Origin: Ruminococcus flavefaciens
Lineage (GTDB): Bacteria; Bacillota; Clostridia; Oscillospirales; Ruminococcaceae
Direction of reading: 5' to 3'
Assembly (NCBI GenBank): GCA_023667045.1
Contig: JAMPAU010000002.1
Span: 124,001-188,000, forward strand
Length of the DNA: 64,000 nucleotides
The notes under the pieces are model-generated. The model saw only the letters and a program-made list of their open reading frames with translations, ran no database searches and had not been told where the DNA came from. Positions 44,430 to 55,499 of this stretch are shown here, piece after piece (positions within the stretch are counted from its first letter, which is position 1; the number at the start of each line of letters is the position of its first letter). The translations under genes and the position numbers were made by a program.

Positions 44430-46523
44430 ATGACCAAGAGTGTTCCAGAAATTTTTGCGGAAAATGTTTTCAGCGACGAGGTGATGAAATCCCGTCTCCC
44501 TAAAAACGTCTACAAAACGCTTATGAATACCATTCAGAACGGCAGACAGCTTGATATGACAACGGCTGATTTTGTCGCAAATACCATGAAAGAATGGGCT
44601 GTTGAAAAAGGTGCTACCCATTATACACACTGGTTTCAGCCACTCACCGGCTCGACCGCTGAAAAGCACGATTCCTTTATAACTCCTGCCTCAAAGGGTA
44701 CTGCTATTATGGAGTTTTCCGGTAAGGCTCTCGTTAAGGGCGAACCCGACGCTTCTTCTTTCCCCTCCGGAGGTCTCAGACAGACCAGCAGTGCAAGAGG
44801 CTACACCGCTTGGGACCCTACCTCTTACTGTTTCGTGAAAGAGGGCAGTCTTTACATACCTACTGTTTTTCTTTCATACACCGGTGAAACTCTTGACAAG
44901 AAAACACCCCTCCTGCGTTCTATGGACGCTCTCAGCAGTTCGGCTGTTAAGTTCTTAAAGCTTTTCGGCAACGAAAATGTAACACGTGTTACTTCTACCG
45001 TAGGTGCGGAGCAGGAATATTTCCTTATTGATAAGGATATGTATGACAAACGCAAGGACTTAATCCTTACTGGTAGAACTCTTTTCGGTGCAAAGCCACC
45101 AAAGGGACAGGAACTCGACGACCAGTATTTTGCTAATCTCCGTCCGAGAATTGCAGAATATATGGCAGACCTTGATGAAGAACTCTGGAAACTCGGTATC
45201 TACTCAAAGACCAAGCACAATGAGGTAGCTCCGGCACAGCACGAAATGGCACCTGTTTTTACCACTTCTAATCTTGGTGCAGACCAGAATGAGCTTGCTA
45301 TGGAAGTAATGGAAAAAGTCGCTCTCAGACATAATCTTGTGTGTCTCCTGCATGAAAAGCCATTCGAGGGGGTTAACGGTTCGGGCAAGCACAACAACTG
45401 GTCTATGGCTACCGACGACGGACAGAATCTTCTTGACCCCGGTGACACCCCTATGGAGAATCTCCAGTTTCTTACTATTCTCTGTGCCTTGATTAAGGGC
45501 ATTGACGAATATGCAGACCTTATGAGAATTTCCGCATCTTCTGCCGGAAACGACCATCGTCTTGGTGCAGATGAAGCCCCTCCTGCTATCGTGTCAATGT
45601 TTCTGGGCGAGGAACTCGACGCAGTTCTTAAAGCTATAGAAGAAGACAGCGTTTACAAGACACAGACCCGTGCTTTTGAAATAGGCGTTAACGCTCTGCC
45701 GTCTTTCCCGAAAGATTCAACCGACAGAAACAGAACCTCTCCTTTTGCCTTTACCGGTAATAGATTTGAGTTCCGTATGGTTGGTTCTTCCGATAATATC
45801 GCCTGCCCGAATGCACTTCTCAATACTATAGTAGCCGAAGAACTTAGCCAGTTTACTGAAATTCTTGAACCTTTCAGCAATACTGATAAATTTGAATCGG
45901 AAGTCAAGAAACTAATGAAAAACGTCCTCAAAGAACACAGGAGAGTTATTTTCAACGGCGACGGCTATTCTCTTGAATGGGTACAGGAAGCTGAACGCCG
46001 TGGACTGCCTAATTATCCGTCTACTGTGGACGCTCTGCCACACTATACCGACGAAAAAAATATGCGTATCTTTAAGAAGTTCGGCATATACACCGAAAAC
46101 GAACTTAAGGCTCGTACAGAGGTATTGCTTGAAACTTACTCGAAGACTTTACGCATAGAGGCAAGAACTATGATTCAAATGGCAAGGAAACAACTTCTTC
46201 CGGCTACTCTCGAATATATCCATAAGCTTTGCGATTCTATAGCCGTGAAACAGCAGATAGGTCTTTCGGGCAGTGTCGAGAAGAAAACAGCAGAAAAACT
46301 CAGCGACCTTGCCGAAGCTTTCTATGATTCTATCGAAAACCTTGAAGTGCAGGTTAATCAGGCGTGCGAGATAAAGGAAATCTTACCGCAGGCGAGATTC
46401 TTCCGTGAAAAAGTACTCTCCGAAATGGAACGTATGCGTACTACTTCCGATACTATCGAGAGAATTATGCCGAGCAGTCAGTGGCCTGTGCCGGATTACT
46501 CGGAAATGATTTACAATGTATAA
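44430..46523 (+). CDS. glnN: Type III glutamine synthetase
   Basis: 697 aa, the size of GSIII, found in Bacteroides, cyanobacteria and Ruminococcus. [21 protein letters not shown] and [25 protein letters not shown] are the GSIII-specific N-terminal motifs; [38 protein letters not shown] and [21 protein letters not shown] are catalytic. Incorporates ammonium into glutamate. AGGAGG precedes the ATG. No PII or other nitrogen regulator is nearby. Confidence 0.97.
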   Translation: MTKSVPEIFAENVFSDEVMKSRLPKNVYKTLMNTIQNGRQLDMTTADFVANTMKEWAVEKGATHYTHWFQPLTGSTAEKHDSFITPASKGTAIMEFSGKALVKGEPDASSFPSGGLRQTSSARGYTAWDPTSYCFVKEGSLYIPTVFLSYTGETLDKKTPLLRSMDALSSSAVKFLKLFGNENVTRVTSTVGAEQEYFLIDKDMYDKRKDLILTGRTLFGAKPPKGQELDDQYFANLRPRIAEYMADLDEELWKLGIYSKTKHNEVAPAQHEMAPVFTTSNLGADQNELAMEVMEKVALRHNLVCLLHEKPFEGVNGSGKHNNWSMATDDGQNLLDPGDTPMENLQFLTILCALIKGIDEYADLMRISASSAGNDHRLGADEAPPAIVSMFLGEELDAVLKAIEEDSVYKTQTRAFEIGVNALPSFPKDSTDRNRTSPFAFTGNRFEFRMVGSSDNIACPNALLNTIVAEELSQFTEILEPFSNTDKFESEVKKLMKNVLKEHRRVIFNGDGYSLEWVQEAERRGLPNYPSTVDALPHYTDEKNMRIFKKFGIYTENELKARTEVLLETYSKTLRIEARTMIQMARKQLLPATLEYIHKLCDSIAVKQQIGLSGSVEKKTAEKLSDLAEAFYDSIENLEVQVNQACEIKEILPQARFFREKVLSEMERMRTTSDTIERIMPSSQWPVPDYSEMIYNV

Positions 46524-46589
46524 TTTTGAAAGGATATGTTAATTTACGAGCAATAAGAACAAAAAGCCGGCAAATACCCCTCCGAATCT

Positions 46590-47135
46590 GTGAAAAATAC
46601 ACAGAACAAAAAGAAGAAACGTCCAATAATTAAATACAGTGCGGACTATATAAGCTACGTTGAACACGGCGATTCTGCGGTAGTGTTTATCACTCGTGAT
46701 ATAGTAAACTCAATCAACACCAATGGCAAGTGGATAGATGTTCTGCATTCAGAAGGCGGAAAAGAGATTTTCACCGATGAGGGAGATGCAAGATACAGGT
46801 GCGATTTTGACTGGTTCATTGTTGAACTTTTTCCGAGAAATACAAAACCCGATTACTCAAAAGCATGGTCTGATGAGGATAAAAAGTATATCACATGGGC
46901 AACCGCAATCAAAGATATTGCAGAATGGCGAAAAGAAGGCTATGAAGGTCAGAAATTCAAGGTAAGGCTTAAGCTTGTAAACGAGAACAAAGGCAAAACC
47001 ATAATGGCGGAAAGGCTGTGGAATAAAAAGCGTGAAAGGTTTGTGCCGGAAAAATGCAGACTGTGTGTACACAAAAGTGAAAGTACCTGTAAATCCGAAC
47101 TGGCAGTATCATATCCTTTCTGTCGAGAGACTTGA
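46590..47135 (+). CDS. Unknown basic protein with Cys cluster
   Basis: 181 aa. Lys-rich N-terminus, then SADYISYVEHGDSAVVFITRDI, and a C-terminal four-Cys cluster CRLCVHKSESTCKSE...PFC that could bind zinc. The GTG start at 46590 has no clear ribosome site, so the start is uncertain. No family recognised. It follows glnN and ends at a bidirectional terminator. Confidence 0.6.
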   Translation: MKNTQNKKKKRPIIKYSADYISYVEHGDSAVVFITRDIVNSINTNGKWIDVLHSEGGKEIFTDEGDARYRCDFDWFIVELFPRNTKPDYSKAWSDEDKKYITWATAIKDIAEWRKEGYEGQKFKVRLKLVNENKGKTIMAERLWNKKRERFVPEKCRLCVHKSESTCKSELAVSYPFCRET

Positions 47136-47164
47136 CAATAAATAATCATGACAGATATTCTTTT

Positions 47165-47199
47165 AAGGTGACCTATAATTATTTATGGGTCACCTTTTT
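47165..47199 (+). terminator. Bidirectional terminator
   Basis: AAGGTGACC (47165) pairs with GGTCACCTT (47188), followed by TTTTT. Between convergent genes. Confidence 0.8.
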
Positions 47200-47237
47200 A
47201 GCCGATTGAAATATTATTATGCGAAATTTCTTAATTA

Positions 47238-47870
47238 TTAATCAGAAAGATATTCTTCTAAGGTGATATTCATTTCGTGAATTTCAAGAGCCGTGTCAGT
47301 GCCGACATATCGGTAGTGCCATGGCTCATAGCTTATTCCGGTTATGTCTTCCTTGCCGGACGGATAACGCAGTATAAAGCCGTATATGTGGGCGTTTTCG
47401 GCAAGCCAGTTATAAACTTCCTCGTCGGTAGACTGTGAAGTGTCAGCATTTATGTCAAGTGCAAGACCTGTCTCGTGTTCGCTTTTTCCGGCAACCGCTA
47501 CCCAGTTACGTGCGAGTTTTTTCGCCTCATGCCTTGAATATCCCTCATCTATGTAGCCTTCCACCTTGTCGGACATCATTTTCTGCTGTTCCTCATGGGT
47601 TCGGTAGCCCTCGCCGACAATCATATATATACCGTCTTTTTCAGCGTCGCTGGACATTCTCTGAAAGTCCGGATATATTCTTTCGTCAATGCGTATGCCG
47701 TTTGGTAGCTGTATAAGTTCGGGACTGTAGCCATGCGGTATTGAGTGGCTTTCATTCACGAGAATCAACCGCCAGTCGTTAGGGATTTTTTCCTGCTGAT
47801 TATATTTAAGCATGGACATTCCGGCAACTATAATAACTGCCGTGACAAGTAATCTGTTTTTTCTTTTCAT
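47238..47870 (-). CDS. D-alanyl-D-alanine carboxypeptidase, M15B (VanY type)
   Basis: 210 aa from the ATG at 47870, nine bases after AAAGGAG; a longer frame to 47981 has no ribosome site. One N-terminal membrane segment, then the M15B zinc peptidase: EGYRTHEEQQKM, SEHETGLALDI (zinc ligands His and Asp) and EPWHYRYVG (third ligand). It trims terminal D-Ala from cell-wall peptides. A VanY-like gene in the same window as a VanRS-like pair but 36 kb away, so linkage is not implied. Confidence 0.9.
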   Translation of the reverse strand: MKRKNRLLVTAVIIVAGMSMLKYNQQEKIPNDWRLILVNESHSIPHGYSPELIQLPNGIRIDERIYPDFQRMSSDAEKDGIYMIVGEGYRTHEEQQKMMSDKVEGYIDEGYSRHEAKKLARNWVAVAGKSEHETGLALDINADTSQSTDEEVYNWLAENAHIYGFILRYPSGKEDITGISYEPWHYRYVGTDTALEIHEMNITLEEYLSD

Positions 47871-48012
47871 TTTCAAAAGCTCCTTTCTGATTTTATATTC
47901 TATCATGCCGTCATTAAAAATCACTGAATGAAATTCATAATTTTTTCTTAAGTCCGGTATACGTACCGGATATTTTTCCATAGTTATCTGCCAAAGAAAT
48001 TGTGGTCGCCCC

Positions 48013-48041
48013 TTGACAAAGAAAAATTTTTATGATATAAT
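48013..48041 (+). promoter_or_regulatory. Promoter of CRISPR mini-array C
   Basis: TTGACA at 48013-48018, 17 bases, TATAAT at 48036-48041. The first repeat begins 34 bases on. The leader has GGGTC twice, as in array A. Confidence 0.88.
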
Positions 48042-48075
48042 ATTTCGGTAAGGGTCTTTTAATGGGTCTTTTTAG

Positions 48076-48164
48076 TATTTCCCCGCACACGCGGGGGTGA
48101 CCCTATTTTTCTGATATGTGGTATAATTATAACATAATTTTCCCCGCACACGCGGGGGTGACCC
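48076..48164 (+). CRISPR. CRISPR mini-array C: two repeats, one spacer
   Basis: Repeats at 48076-48103 and 48137-48164 with the 33-base unit 48104-48136 between them, period 61. Both cores are the exact CCCCGCACACGCGGGG palindrome plus GTGACCC; only the first five bases differ slightly. The AT-rich spacer includes TGTGGTATAAT. It ends 18 bases before the ATG at 48183, the same gap as in array A. Thus the array is the 5' untranslated region of the HD-domain gene. Confidence 0.88.
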
Positions 48165-48182
48165 TGTCTTTACAAAGGAGCG

Positions 48183-48788
48183 ATGATTACATTGACAGCA
48201 AAAGAAGAATTTATTTCGATTTATAAGGAAAATATTAGGCGTAAAGGTGCAGACAAACTTCTTGAATACCTCGAAAAAAGCGATTTTTTTACTGCTCCTA
48301 GCAGTACACGCTATCATGGCAGTTATGAGGGCGGTCTGGTTGAACACAGCGTTAACGTCTATCACTGTCTTAAGGATTACCTCTCACGTCCGAGAGTAAA
48401 AGAACTTTACGGCATGAATTACTCAGAGGAAACTATAGCTATAGTCGCTCTTCTGCACGACCTGTGCAAAGTTAATTTCTATACCATAGAAATGCGTAAC
48501 CGGAAAAACGAGGAGACAGGCAAGTGGGAAAAATACCCATACTATGCCATAAACGATACTCTGCCGTACGGTCACGGCGAAAAATCTGTTTACATAATTT
48601 CCGGCTTTTTATACGGCGACGACAGGCTCACCCGTGAGGAAGCTTTTGCTATTAGGTATCATATGGGCTTTTCCGGCGTTGAGGATAAAAACACTATAGG
48701 CAGAGCTCTAGAAATGTACCCCCTCGCCTGTGCTTTGAATGTTGCAGACATGGAAGCATCTTACTTTATGGAAGGCAGTATCAAATAA
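48183..48788 (+). CDS. HD-domain hydrolase downstream of mini-array C
   Basis: 201 aa. The HD site is GLVEHSVNVYHCL (about 50) and ALLHDLCKVNFY (about 88), with a later IRYHMGFSG histidine. This family of small HD proteins is common in Firmicutes genomes and phages; substrate unknown, a nucleotide is likely. The ATG at 48183 is only two bases after AAAGGAG; the TTG at 48192 would give better spacing and 198 aa. Followed by an amylase gene without a clear terminator between. Confidence 0.85.
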   Translation: MITLTAKEEFISIYKENIRRKGADKLLEYLEKSDFFTAPSSTRYHGSYEGGLVEHSVNVYHCLKDYLSRPRVKELYGMNYSEETIAIVALLHDLCKVNFYTIEMRNRKNEETGKWEKYPYYAINDTLPYGHGEKSVYIISGFLYGDDRLTREEAFAIRYHMGFSGVEDKNTIGRALEMYPLACALNVADMEASYFMEGSIK

Positions 48789-48845
48789 TCTATAAATGCG
48801 TTTCACATACGTATTATATAATAAATCACAAAAGGAGTTAATTTT

Positions 48846-50435
48846 ATGAATTGGTACGATAATGCGATAATTTATCATATTTATCCGCTCGGTTTCTGCG
48901 GAGCACCGAAATTCAATGACGGAGGAGAGACGGTTTACAGACTGGACAAGGTTCTTGAATGGATTCCGCACCTCAAGGAAATGAACGTTGACGCTGTATA
49001 CTTTGGACCTGTCTTTGAGTCCGTTGAACACGGCTACGATACAACCGACTATAAGAAGATTGACCGCCGTCTCGGCGATAACAATTCTTTCAGAAATATC
49101 TGTGAAAAACTTCATGAAAACGGTATAAGAATTATCCTCGACGGCGTTTTCAACCATGTCGGCAGAAACTTCCCACAGTTCGTTGACATTCAGCAGAAAG
49201 GACAAGGCTCTGGCTACTGTGACTGGTTTCAGAACCTCAACTTCGGCGGACAGTCACCTTGTGGCGACCCTTTTTGGTATGAGGGTTGGAACGGTCACTA
49301 CAATCTCGTAAAACTCAACCTCAGAAATGTCGGCGTGTGCGACCACCTCATTGACGCTGTAAACTACTGGATTGAAGAATTTAAAATCGACGGTATCAGA
49401 TTCGATGCTGCCGACTGTCTCGATTTCGACTTCATCAAGAGAATACGCAATTTCTGCAAGTCTAAAAAGCCGGATTTCTGGCTCATGGGCGAAATCATTC
49501 ACGGCGACTATAACCGCTGGGCTAACTCTGAGATGTTTGACAGCGTAACCAACTATGAGTGCTACAAGGGCATTTATTCTTCTCACAATGACAAGAACTA
49601 TTATGAAATAGACTACTCAATCAACAGACAGTCAGGTGCTAACGGCGGTATCTACAGAAATATCAATCTCTATACTTTCGTTGATAATCATGACGTTAAC
49701 CGTCTCGCAAGCACTGTACACAACCCAATGCACCTTCCGCTTATATATACCCTCCTTTACTCAATGCCCGGCATTCCGTCAATCTATTACGGCAGTGAGT
49801 ACGGCGTACAGGGCAGACACGAGAATAACTCAGACGACGGTCTCCGTCCTTGTCTCTATTTGCAGGATATGAACAATGAAAACACAACCCTCTACAACCA
49901 CATTGTAAAGCTCGGCAGAATCTACCGTGCATATCCGGCAATGCGTACAGGTGCTTACGAGAGAATGCATATCACTAATCAGCAGTTGCTTTTCAAGAAA
50001 GTACAGGGCGACCAGACCGTTTATGTTGCTCTTAACCTTGCAGATTATGAGTATGACCTTAATTTCGGCACACATCTGCCTGCACTCGTTGATGTTATCT
50101 CCGGTAAGATGATACAGGTTAATAACGGCAACGCTTACGTTAAAATGCCTCCTTTCTCATCAATGATTATCGTTTCTGACGATATTGTAAACGTTGAGCC
50201 GGAAAGCACTCCTGTTCAGACCGTTGAGGAAGACAAGGAAACAGAAATTGTTATCGGTGCAAGATACCGTCATTTCAAGGGCGGTGAGTACGAACTCATG
50301 GCAGTTGCACGCCACAGCGAAACAAACGAGGAACTCGTTATTTATAAGTCCGTAGAAAACGGCGAGGTATTCGCAAGACCGAAGACTATGTTTGTCGATA
50401 AAGCCGGAGATGTAAGAAGATTTGTAAAGCTTTAA
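48846..50435 (+). CDS. GH13 alpha-amylase-like enzyme with C-terminal DUF1653
   Basis: 529 aa, no signal peptide, so cytoplasmic. The GH13 barrel has DGVFNHVGR, the nucleophile in GIRFDAADCL, the acid/base in LMGEIIHGD and the third Asp in TFVDNHDVNRL. A beta domain follows to about 450. The last 65 residues (IGARYRHFKGGEYELMAVARHSETNEELVIY) are a DUF1653 domain, normally a stand-alone protein. Probably acts on imported malto-oligosaccharides. AAAAGGAG precedes the ATG. Confidence 0.92.
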   Translation: MNWYDNAIIYHIYPLGFCGAPKFNDGGETVYRLDKVLEWIPHLKEMNVDAVYFGPVFESVEHGYDTTDYKKIDRRLGDNNSFRNICEKLHENGIRIILDGVFNHVGRNFPQFVDIQQKGQGSGYCDWFQNLNFGGQSPCGDPFWYEGWNGHYNLVKLNLRNVGVCDHLIDAVNYWIEEFKIDGIRFDAADCLDFDFIKRIRNFCKSKKPDFWLMGEIIHGDYNRWANSEMFDSVTNYECYKGIYSSHNDKNYYEIDYSINRQSGANGGIYRNINLYTFVDNHDVNRLASTVHNPMHLPLIYTLLYSMPGIPSIYYGSEYGVQGRHENNSDDGLRPCLYLQDMNNENTTLYNHIVKLGRIYRAYPAMRTGAYERMHITNQQLLFKKVQGDQTVYVALNLADYEYDLNFGTHLPALVDVISGKMIQVNNGNAYVKMPPFSSMIIVSDDIVNVEPESTPVQTVEEDKETEIVIGARYRHFKGGEYELMAVARHSETNEELVIYKSVENGEVFARPKTMFVDKAGDVRRFVKL

Positions 50436-50457
50436 TACAGGCTACAACAAGGGCATA

Positions 50458-51084
50458 ATGAAGAAGATACTCTACAGAATACGGGACATTTCTGCATCAG
50501 TTATAAGACACATTTTAGCATTGATTCTTTTGTTGGCGGTGTGGGCAATGTCAGCGTGTTCTTCTATAGAAAAACTGTTCAGCAAGGACAAAACCGAGTA
50601 CATTTCACCAGATAACCTTGCGATACAACATCAGTCAAAAATAATGGAGTGCTTCATTAACAGAGACCCCGAACCAATAAAAAGCCTCATGAGTGGATTT
50701 GCTGTTGAAAATAATCCGGATATTGACGGACAAATAGTTAAGGCTTTTGACTTCCTTGACGGCAAAATTGTTTCATATGACAAGCCTTTTCCAAGTGCCT
50801 GCGGTGCAAGGGAACAAAAGGCTTACGGTGCTGAAACAAGGCATGTAATAACCGACAAAGGCACAGAGTATACTATCGGATTCAAGGGGTGGTACTCGTA
50901 TGACAAAGCCCCTGAAAAAGTCGGTATAACGGCAATATATGTAAGCAATGAAACAACGGTCGAACAGTTTAAAAATCAATACAAGGAAAAACTGACAAAA
51001 TATCCGTTAAGAAACAAGTCGGTAGGCGACCAGCTGGACTATTTCAACATAAAATACCAGACGTGCATAGGGTATGACGAATAA
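50458..51084 (+). CDS. DUF5104-like lipoprotein
   Basis: 208 aa. A hydrophobic segment ends at a lipobox-like WAMSAC (Cys about 34). The rest has the DUF5104 pattern: [43 protein letters not shown]. Role unknown. It begins 22 bases after the amylase stop without a strong ribosome site. Confidence 0.75.
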   Translation: MKKILYRIRDISASVIRHILALILLLAVWAMSACSSIEKLFSKDKTEYISPDNLAIQHQSKIMECFINRDPEPIKSLMSGFAVENNPDIDGQIVKAFDFLDGKIVSYDKPFPSACGAREQKAYGAETRHVITDKGTEYTIGFKGWYSYDKAPEKVGITAIYVSNETTVEQFKNQYKEKLTKYPLRNKSVGDQLDYFNIKYQTCIGYDE

Positions 51085-51143
51085 TTTTCAGACCGTCGGA
51101 AATTTTCTGGCGGTTTTTTTCGGAAAAAATTATCAGAAAACTA

Positions 51144-51172
51144 TTGACAAGCTGTTTTTTTTGTGATATAAT
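51144..51172 (+). promoter_or_regulatory. Promoter of the rplU operon
   Basis: TTGACA at 51144, 17 bases, TATAAT at 51167-51172. Confidence 0.9.
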
Positions 51173-51179
51173 AATATTA

Positions 51180-51254
51180 CCGCTTGTAAACGGGTTTTCA
51201 AGTTGTTTCTGCACGCCCGTGACAGCGAGTTTATTGAAAAGGCAGGTGCGTAAT
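51180..51254 (+). promoter_or_regulatory. Probable L21 leader
   Basis: The 5' untranslated region between the promoter and rplU contains CGCTTGTAAACGGG and CCCGTGACAGCG, which can pair (CGGG/CCCG and CGCT/AGCG), as in the ribosomal-protein L21 autoregulatory leader of Firmicutes. Assigned from position and shape, not from a model search. Confidence 0.6.
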
Positions 51255-51566
51255 ATGTACGCAGTTATTGAAACCGGCGGTAAGCAGTATCAGGTTAACG
51301 AAGGAGACGTTATCTTCATCGAAAAGCTCGCAGTAGAGGCAGACGAGGCAGTTACTTTTGATAAGGTTGTTGCTCTCGGTGCTGAAGACGGCATTAAGGT
51401 AGGCACTCCATATGTTGACGGTGCAACTGTTGAGGCTAAGGTTATTAAGAACGGCAAGGCTAAGAAAATCACTGTTTTCACTTATAAGCCCAAGAAGAGC
51501 GAAAAGAAAAAGCAGGGTCACAGACAGCCTTATACTCAGGTAAAAATCGAAGCTATCAAGGCATAA
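51255..51566 (+). CDS. rplU: 50S ribosomal protein L21
   Basis: 103 aa, starting [18 protein letters not shown]; the end [14 protein letters not shown] is typical. The frame is open upstream to 51144, but the ATG at 51255 gives the normal length. First gene of rplU-prp-rpmA. Confidence 0.97.
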   Translation: MYAVIETGGKQYQVNEGDVIFIEKLAVEADEAVTFDKVVALGAEDGIKVGTPYVDGATVEAKVIKNGKAKKITVFTYKPKKSEKKKQGHRQPYTQVKIEAIKA

Positions 51567-51572
51567 TCATTT

Positions 51573-51884
51573 ATGATTCGTGCAAAATTCTATCAGTCGG
51601 GCGGAAAACTCAAAGGCTTTGATATAAGCGGTCATGCAGGCTATGCGGAATTGGGACAGGACGTTGTTTGTGCCTCTGTTTCGTCTGCTGTGCAGTTTGC
51701 CGTGAATATCCTTGATGAATTTGACTGCAAGCCGGAAGTAAGCGTGGAGGATAATTTAATCAGTTGTCGCATTACGGCTTCTGTAAATACCGCCGGTGTT
51801 GTACTTGAGGTTTTTAGAAATCATCTCGAATCTATCCTTGAGGAGTTCCCGAAGACAATTAAAATCACTATTTCGGAGGTGTAA
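51573..51884 (+). CDS. prp: Ribosomal-processing cysteine protease Prp
   Basis: 103 aa. Catalytic His21 in ISGHAGYAE and Cys33 in [12 protein letters not shown] are both present. It removes the N-terminal extension of L27, encoded by the next gene. Its place between rplU and rpmA is the Firmicutes arrangement. Seven bases after rplU. Confidence 0.95.
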   Translation: MIRAKFYQSGGKLKGFDISGHAGYAELGQDVVCASVSSAVQFAVNILDEFDCKPEVSVEDNLISCRITASVNTAGVVLEVFRNHLESILEEFPKTIKITISEV

Positions 51885-51886
51885 AT

Positions 51887-53905
<2,019 letters not shown>

Positions 53906-53923
53906 TTGAGGAGATGATTTTTT

Positions 53924-54166
53924 ATGAAAAAAAATTCCGTTAAGCCGGTAAAGGTAAAACCGGTGAAAAAAAGCAAGTCCGCAAAGAATACCTGTAAAAA
54001 ATGCCATGTTAATTTCAATAAGGGCTTAGGCATGGGCTTTGTACTCGGTTTTGCGACAGGTGCGGCAATCGTTGCTGTTGTTGATTACCTCGACGAAAAA
54101 CACAACGAGATGAGAAGAATCGAAAAGGGTTCTAACGCTGACTACTATTACAACACAACTGATTAA
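53924..54166 (+). CDS. Small membrane protein, Lys-rich N-terminus
   Basis: 80 aa. A strongly basic start with a CxxC pair (NTCKKCHVNF), one membrane segment (GMGFVLGFATGAAIVAVVDYL), then a short acidic Tyr-containing tail. No family recognised. GAGGAGATG upstream; lies between mrnC and yebC on the same strand. Confidence 0.65.
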   Translation: MKKNSVKPVKVKPVKKSKSAKNTCKKCHVNFNKGLGMGFVLGFATGAAIVAVVDYLDEKHNEMRRIEKGSNADYYYNTTD

Positions 54167-54193
54167 TTTTTTATACAAAGGAGTAATGAAAGA

Positions 54194-54931
54194 ATGTCAG
54201 GTCATTCAAAATGGAATAACATCAAGCGTAAAAAAGAGGCTACCGACGCTGTAAAAGGTAAAATCTTCACTAAAATCGGACGTGAAATCACTGTCGTTGT
54301 AAGAGAGGGCGGTCCTGACCCGAACAACAACAGCAAGCTCCGTGACCTTATCGCTAAGGCTAAGGCTAATAACGTGCCTAACGATAATATCGAGCGTGTA
54401 ATCAAAAAGGCTGCCGGTGGCGAAGACAAAAACAACTATGAAAATATGGTTTATGAGGGCTATGGTCCTAACGGCGTTGCTGTAATCGTTGAGTGTCTCA
54501 CAGACAACAAAAACAGAACTGCCGGAGACGTACGCCATTATTTTGATAAGTTCGGCGGAAATCTCGGTACTTCCGGCTGTGTTTCGTTCATGTTCTCAAA
54601 AAAGGGAATTGTTGTTCTTGAAAATACCGGACTTGATGAAGACGCTGTTATGGAAGACGTTTTTGAATGCGGTGGCGACGATTTCGATATTAACGAGGAA
54701 ACCGTTGAAATTGAATGCTCTCCCGAAAACCTCCATGCTCTCCGTGAGGGGCTTTCCGGTAAGGGCTATAATGTAATGTCCGCTGAAATAGAACAGATTC
54801 CGGCAAACTACACTACCCTCACCGATGAGGAACACATCAAGAAAATGAATCTTCTTCTTGAACATCTTGAAGACAATGACGACGTTCAGAATGTATATCA
54901 CAACTGGGAAATGCCTGCTGACGAGGAATAA
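54194..54931 (+). CDS. yebC: YebC/PmpR family regulator
   Basis: 245 aa. MSGHSKWNNIKRKKEATDAVKGK and YEGYGPNGVAVIVECLTDN are the family marks. Members act as transcription factors or, in Bacillus-type forms, as polyproline-stall translation factors. AAAGGAG precedes the ATG. Confidence 0.96.
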   Translation: MSGHSKWNNIKRKKEATDAVKGKIFTKIGREITVVVREGGPDPNNNSKLRDLIAKAKANNVPNDNIERVIKKAAGGEDKNNYENMVYEGYGPNGVAVIVECLTDNKNRTAGDVRHYFDKFGGNLGTSGCVSFMFSKKGIVVLENTGLDEDAVMEDVFECGGDDFDINEETVEIECSPENLHALREGLSGKGYNVMSAEIEQIPANYTTLTDEEHIKKMNLLLEHLEDNDDVQNVYHNWEMPADEE

Positions 54932-54934
54932 TCA

Positions 54935-55432
54935 ATGATTTCTATAGAAAAGGTCATTTCTGATTCTGAACTCCATGAAGTCGCCATGCTTGCTGAAAAA
55001 ATATGGCATGAGTTTTTTCCTGCTGTTATTTCGGAAGAACAGATTGACTATATGGTGGAAAAATTCCAGTCATACGAAGCTATGAAAAATCAGACGGAAT
55101 CGCAAGGTTATTATTATCTTGCTGTAAGATGTGACGGCGAACTATGCGGATATATCGGCGTAAAACCCGAAAGCGACAGCCGTTTTTTCCTCAGCAAGCT
55201 TTATCTCCGCAGTGATATGCGTGGCAAAGGTATAGCCTCTGAGATGATGTCAAGGGTCTTTGACGAGGCGAGAAGTGCCGGAAAGAAATCTGTATATCTT
55301 ACGGTAAACAAGTATAACGCCCATGCCGTTGAGGTGTACAGGAAAAAGGGCTTTGAGGTTATCGACTCCGTTATAACCGATATTGGCGGTGGTTTTGTCA
55401 TGGACGATTATATTATGGAGTACAAGTTGTAA
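54935..55432 (+). CDS. GNAT family N-acetyltransferase
   Basis: 165 aa. The acetyl-CoA motif A is LYLRSDMRGKGIASEMMSRVFDEAR, followed by LTVNKYNAHAVEVYRKKGF. Four bases after yebC, so co-translated. Substrate unknown. A 12-bp terminator follows. Confidence 0.9.
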   Translation: MISIEKVISDSELHEVAMLAEKIWHEFFPAVISEEQIDYMVEKFQSYEAMKNQTESQGYYYLAVRCDGELCGYIGVKPESDSRFFLSKLYLRSDMRGKGIASEMMSRVFDEARSAGKKSVYLTVNKYNAHAVEVYRKKGFEVIDSVITDIGGGFVMDDYIMEYKL

Positions 55433-55442
55433 TATATTTACT

Positions 55443-55487
55443 CTCTCTGCAATATAATTATATAAAGTATTGCAGAGAGATTTTTTT
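55443..55487 (+). terminator. Strong terminator
   Basis: Perfect 12-bp stem CTCTCTGCAATA/TATTGCAGAGAG with a 13-base loop, followed by TTTTTTT. It stands directly before mntP, so it could also act as an attenuator. Confidence 0.9.
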
Positions 55488-55499
55488 GTGAGGTTTTTT

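Noticed and set aside
47153-47260. Short near-duplication at the vanY 3' end (AGATATTCTTYTAAGGTGA)
   Set aside because: About 20 shared bases near a terminator; too short to show a meaningful element.
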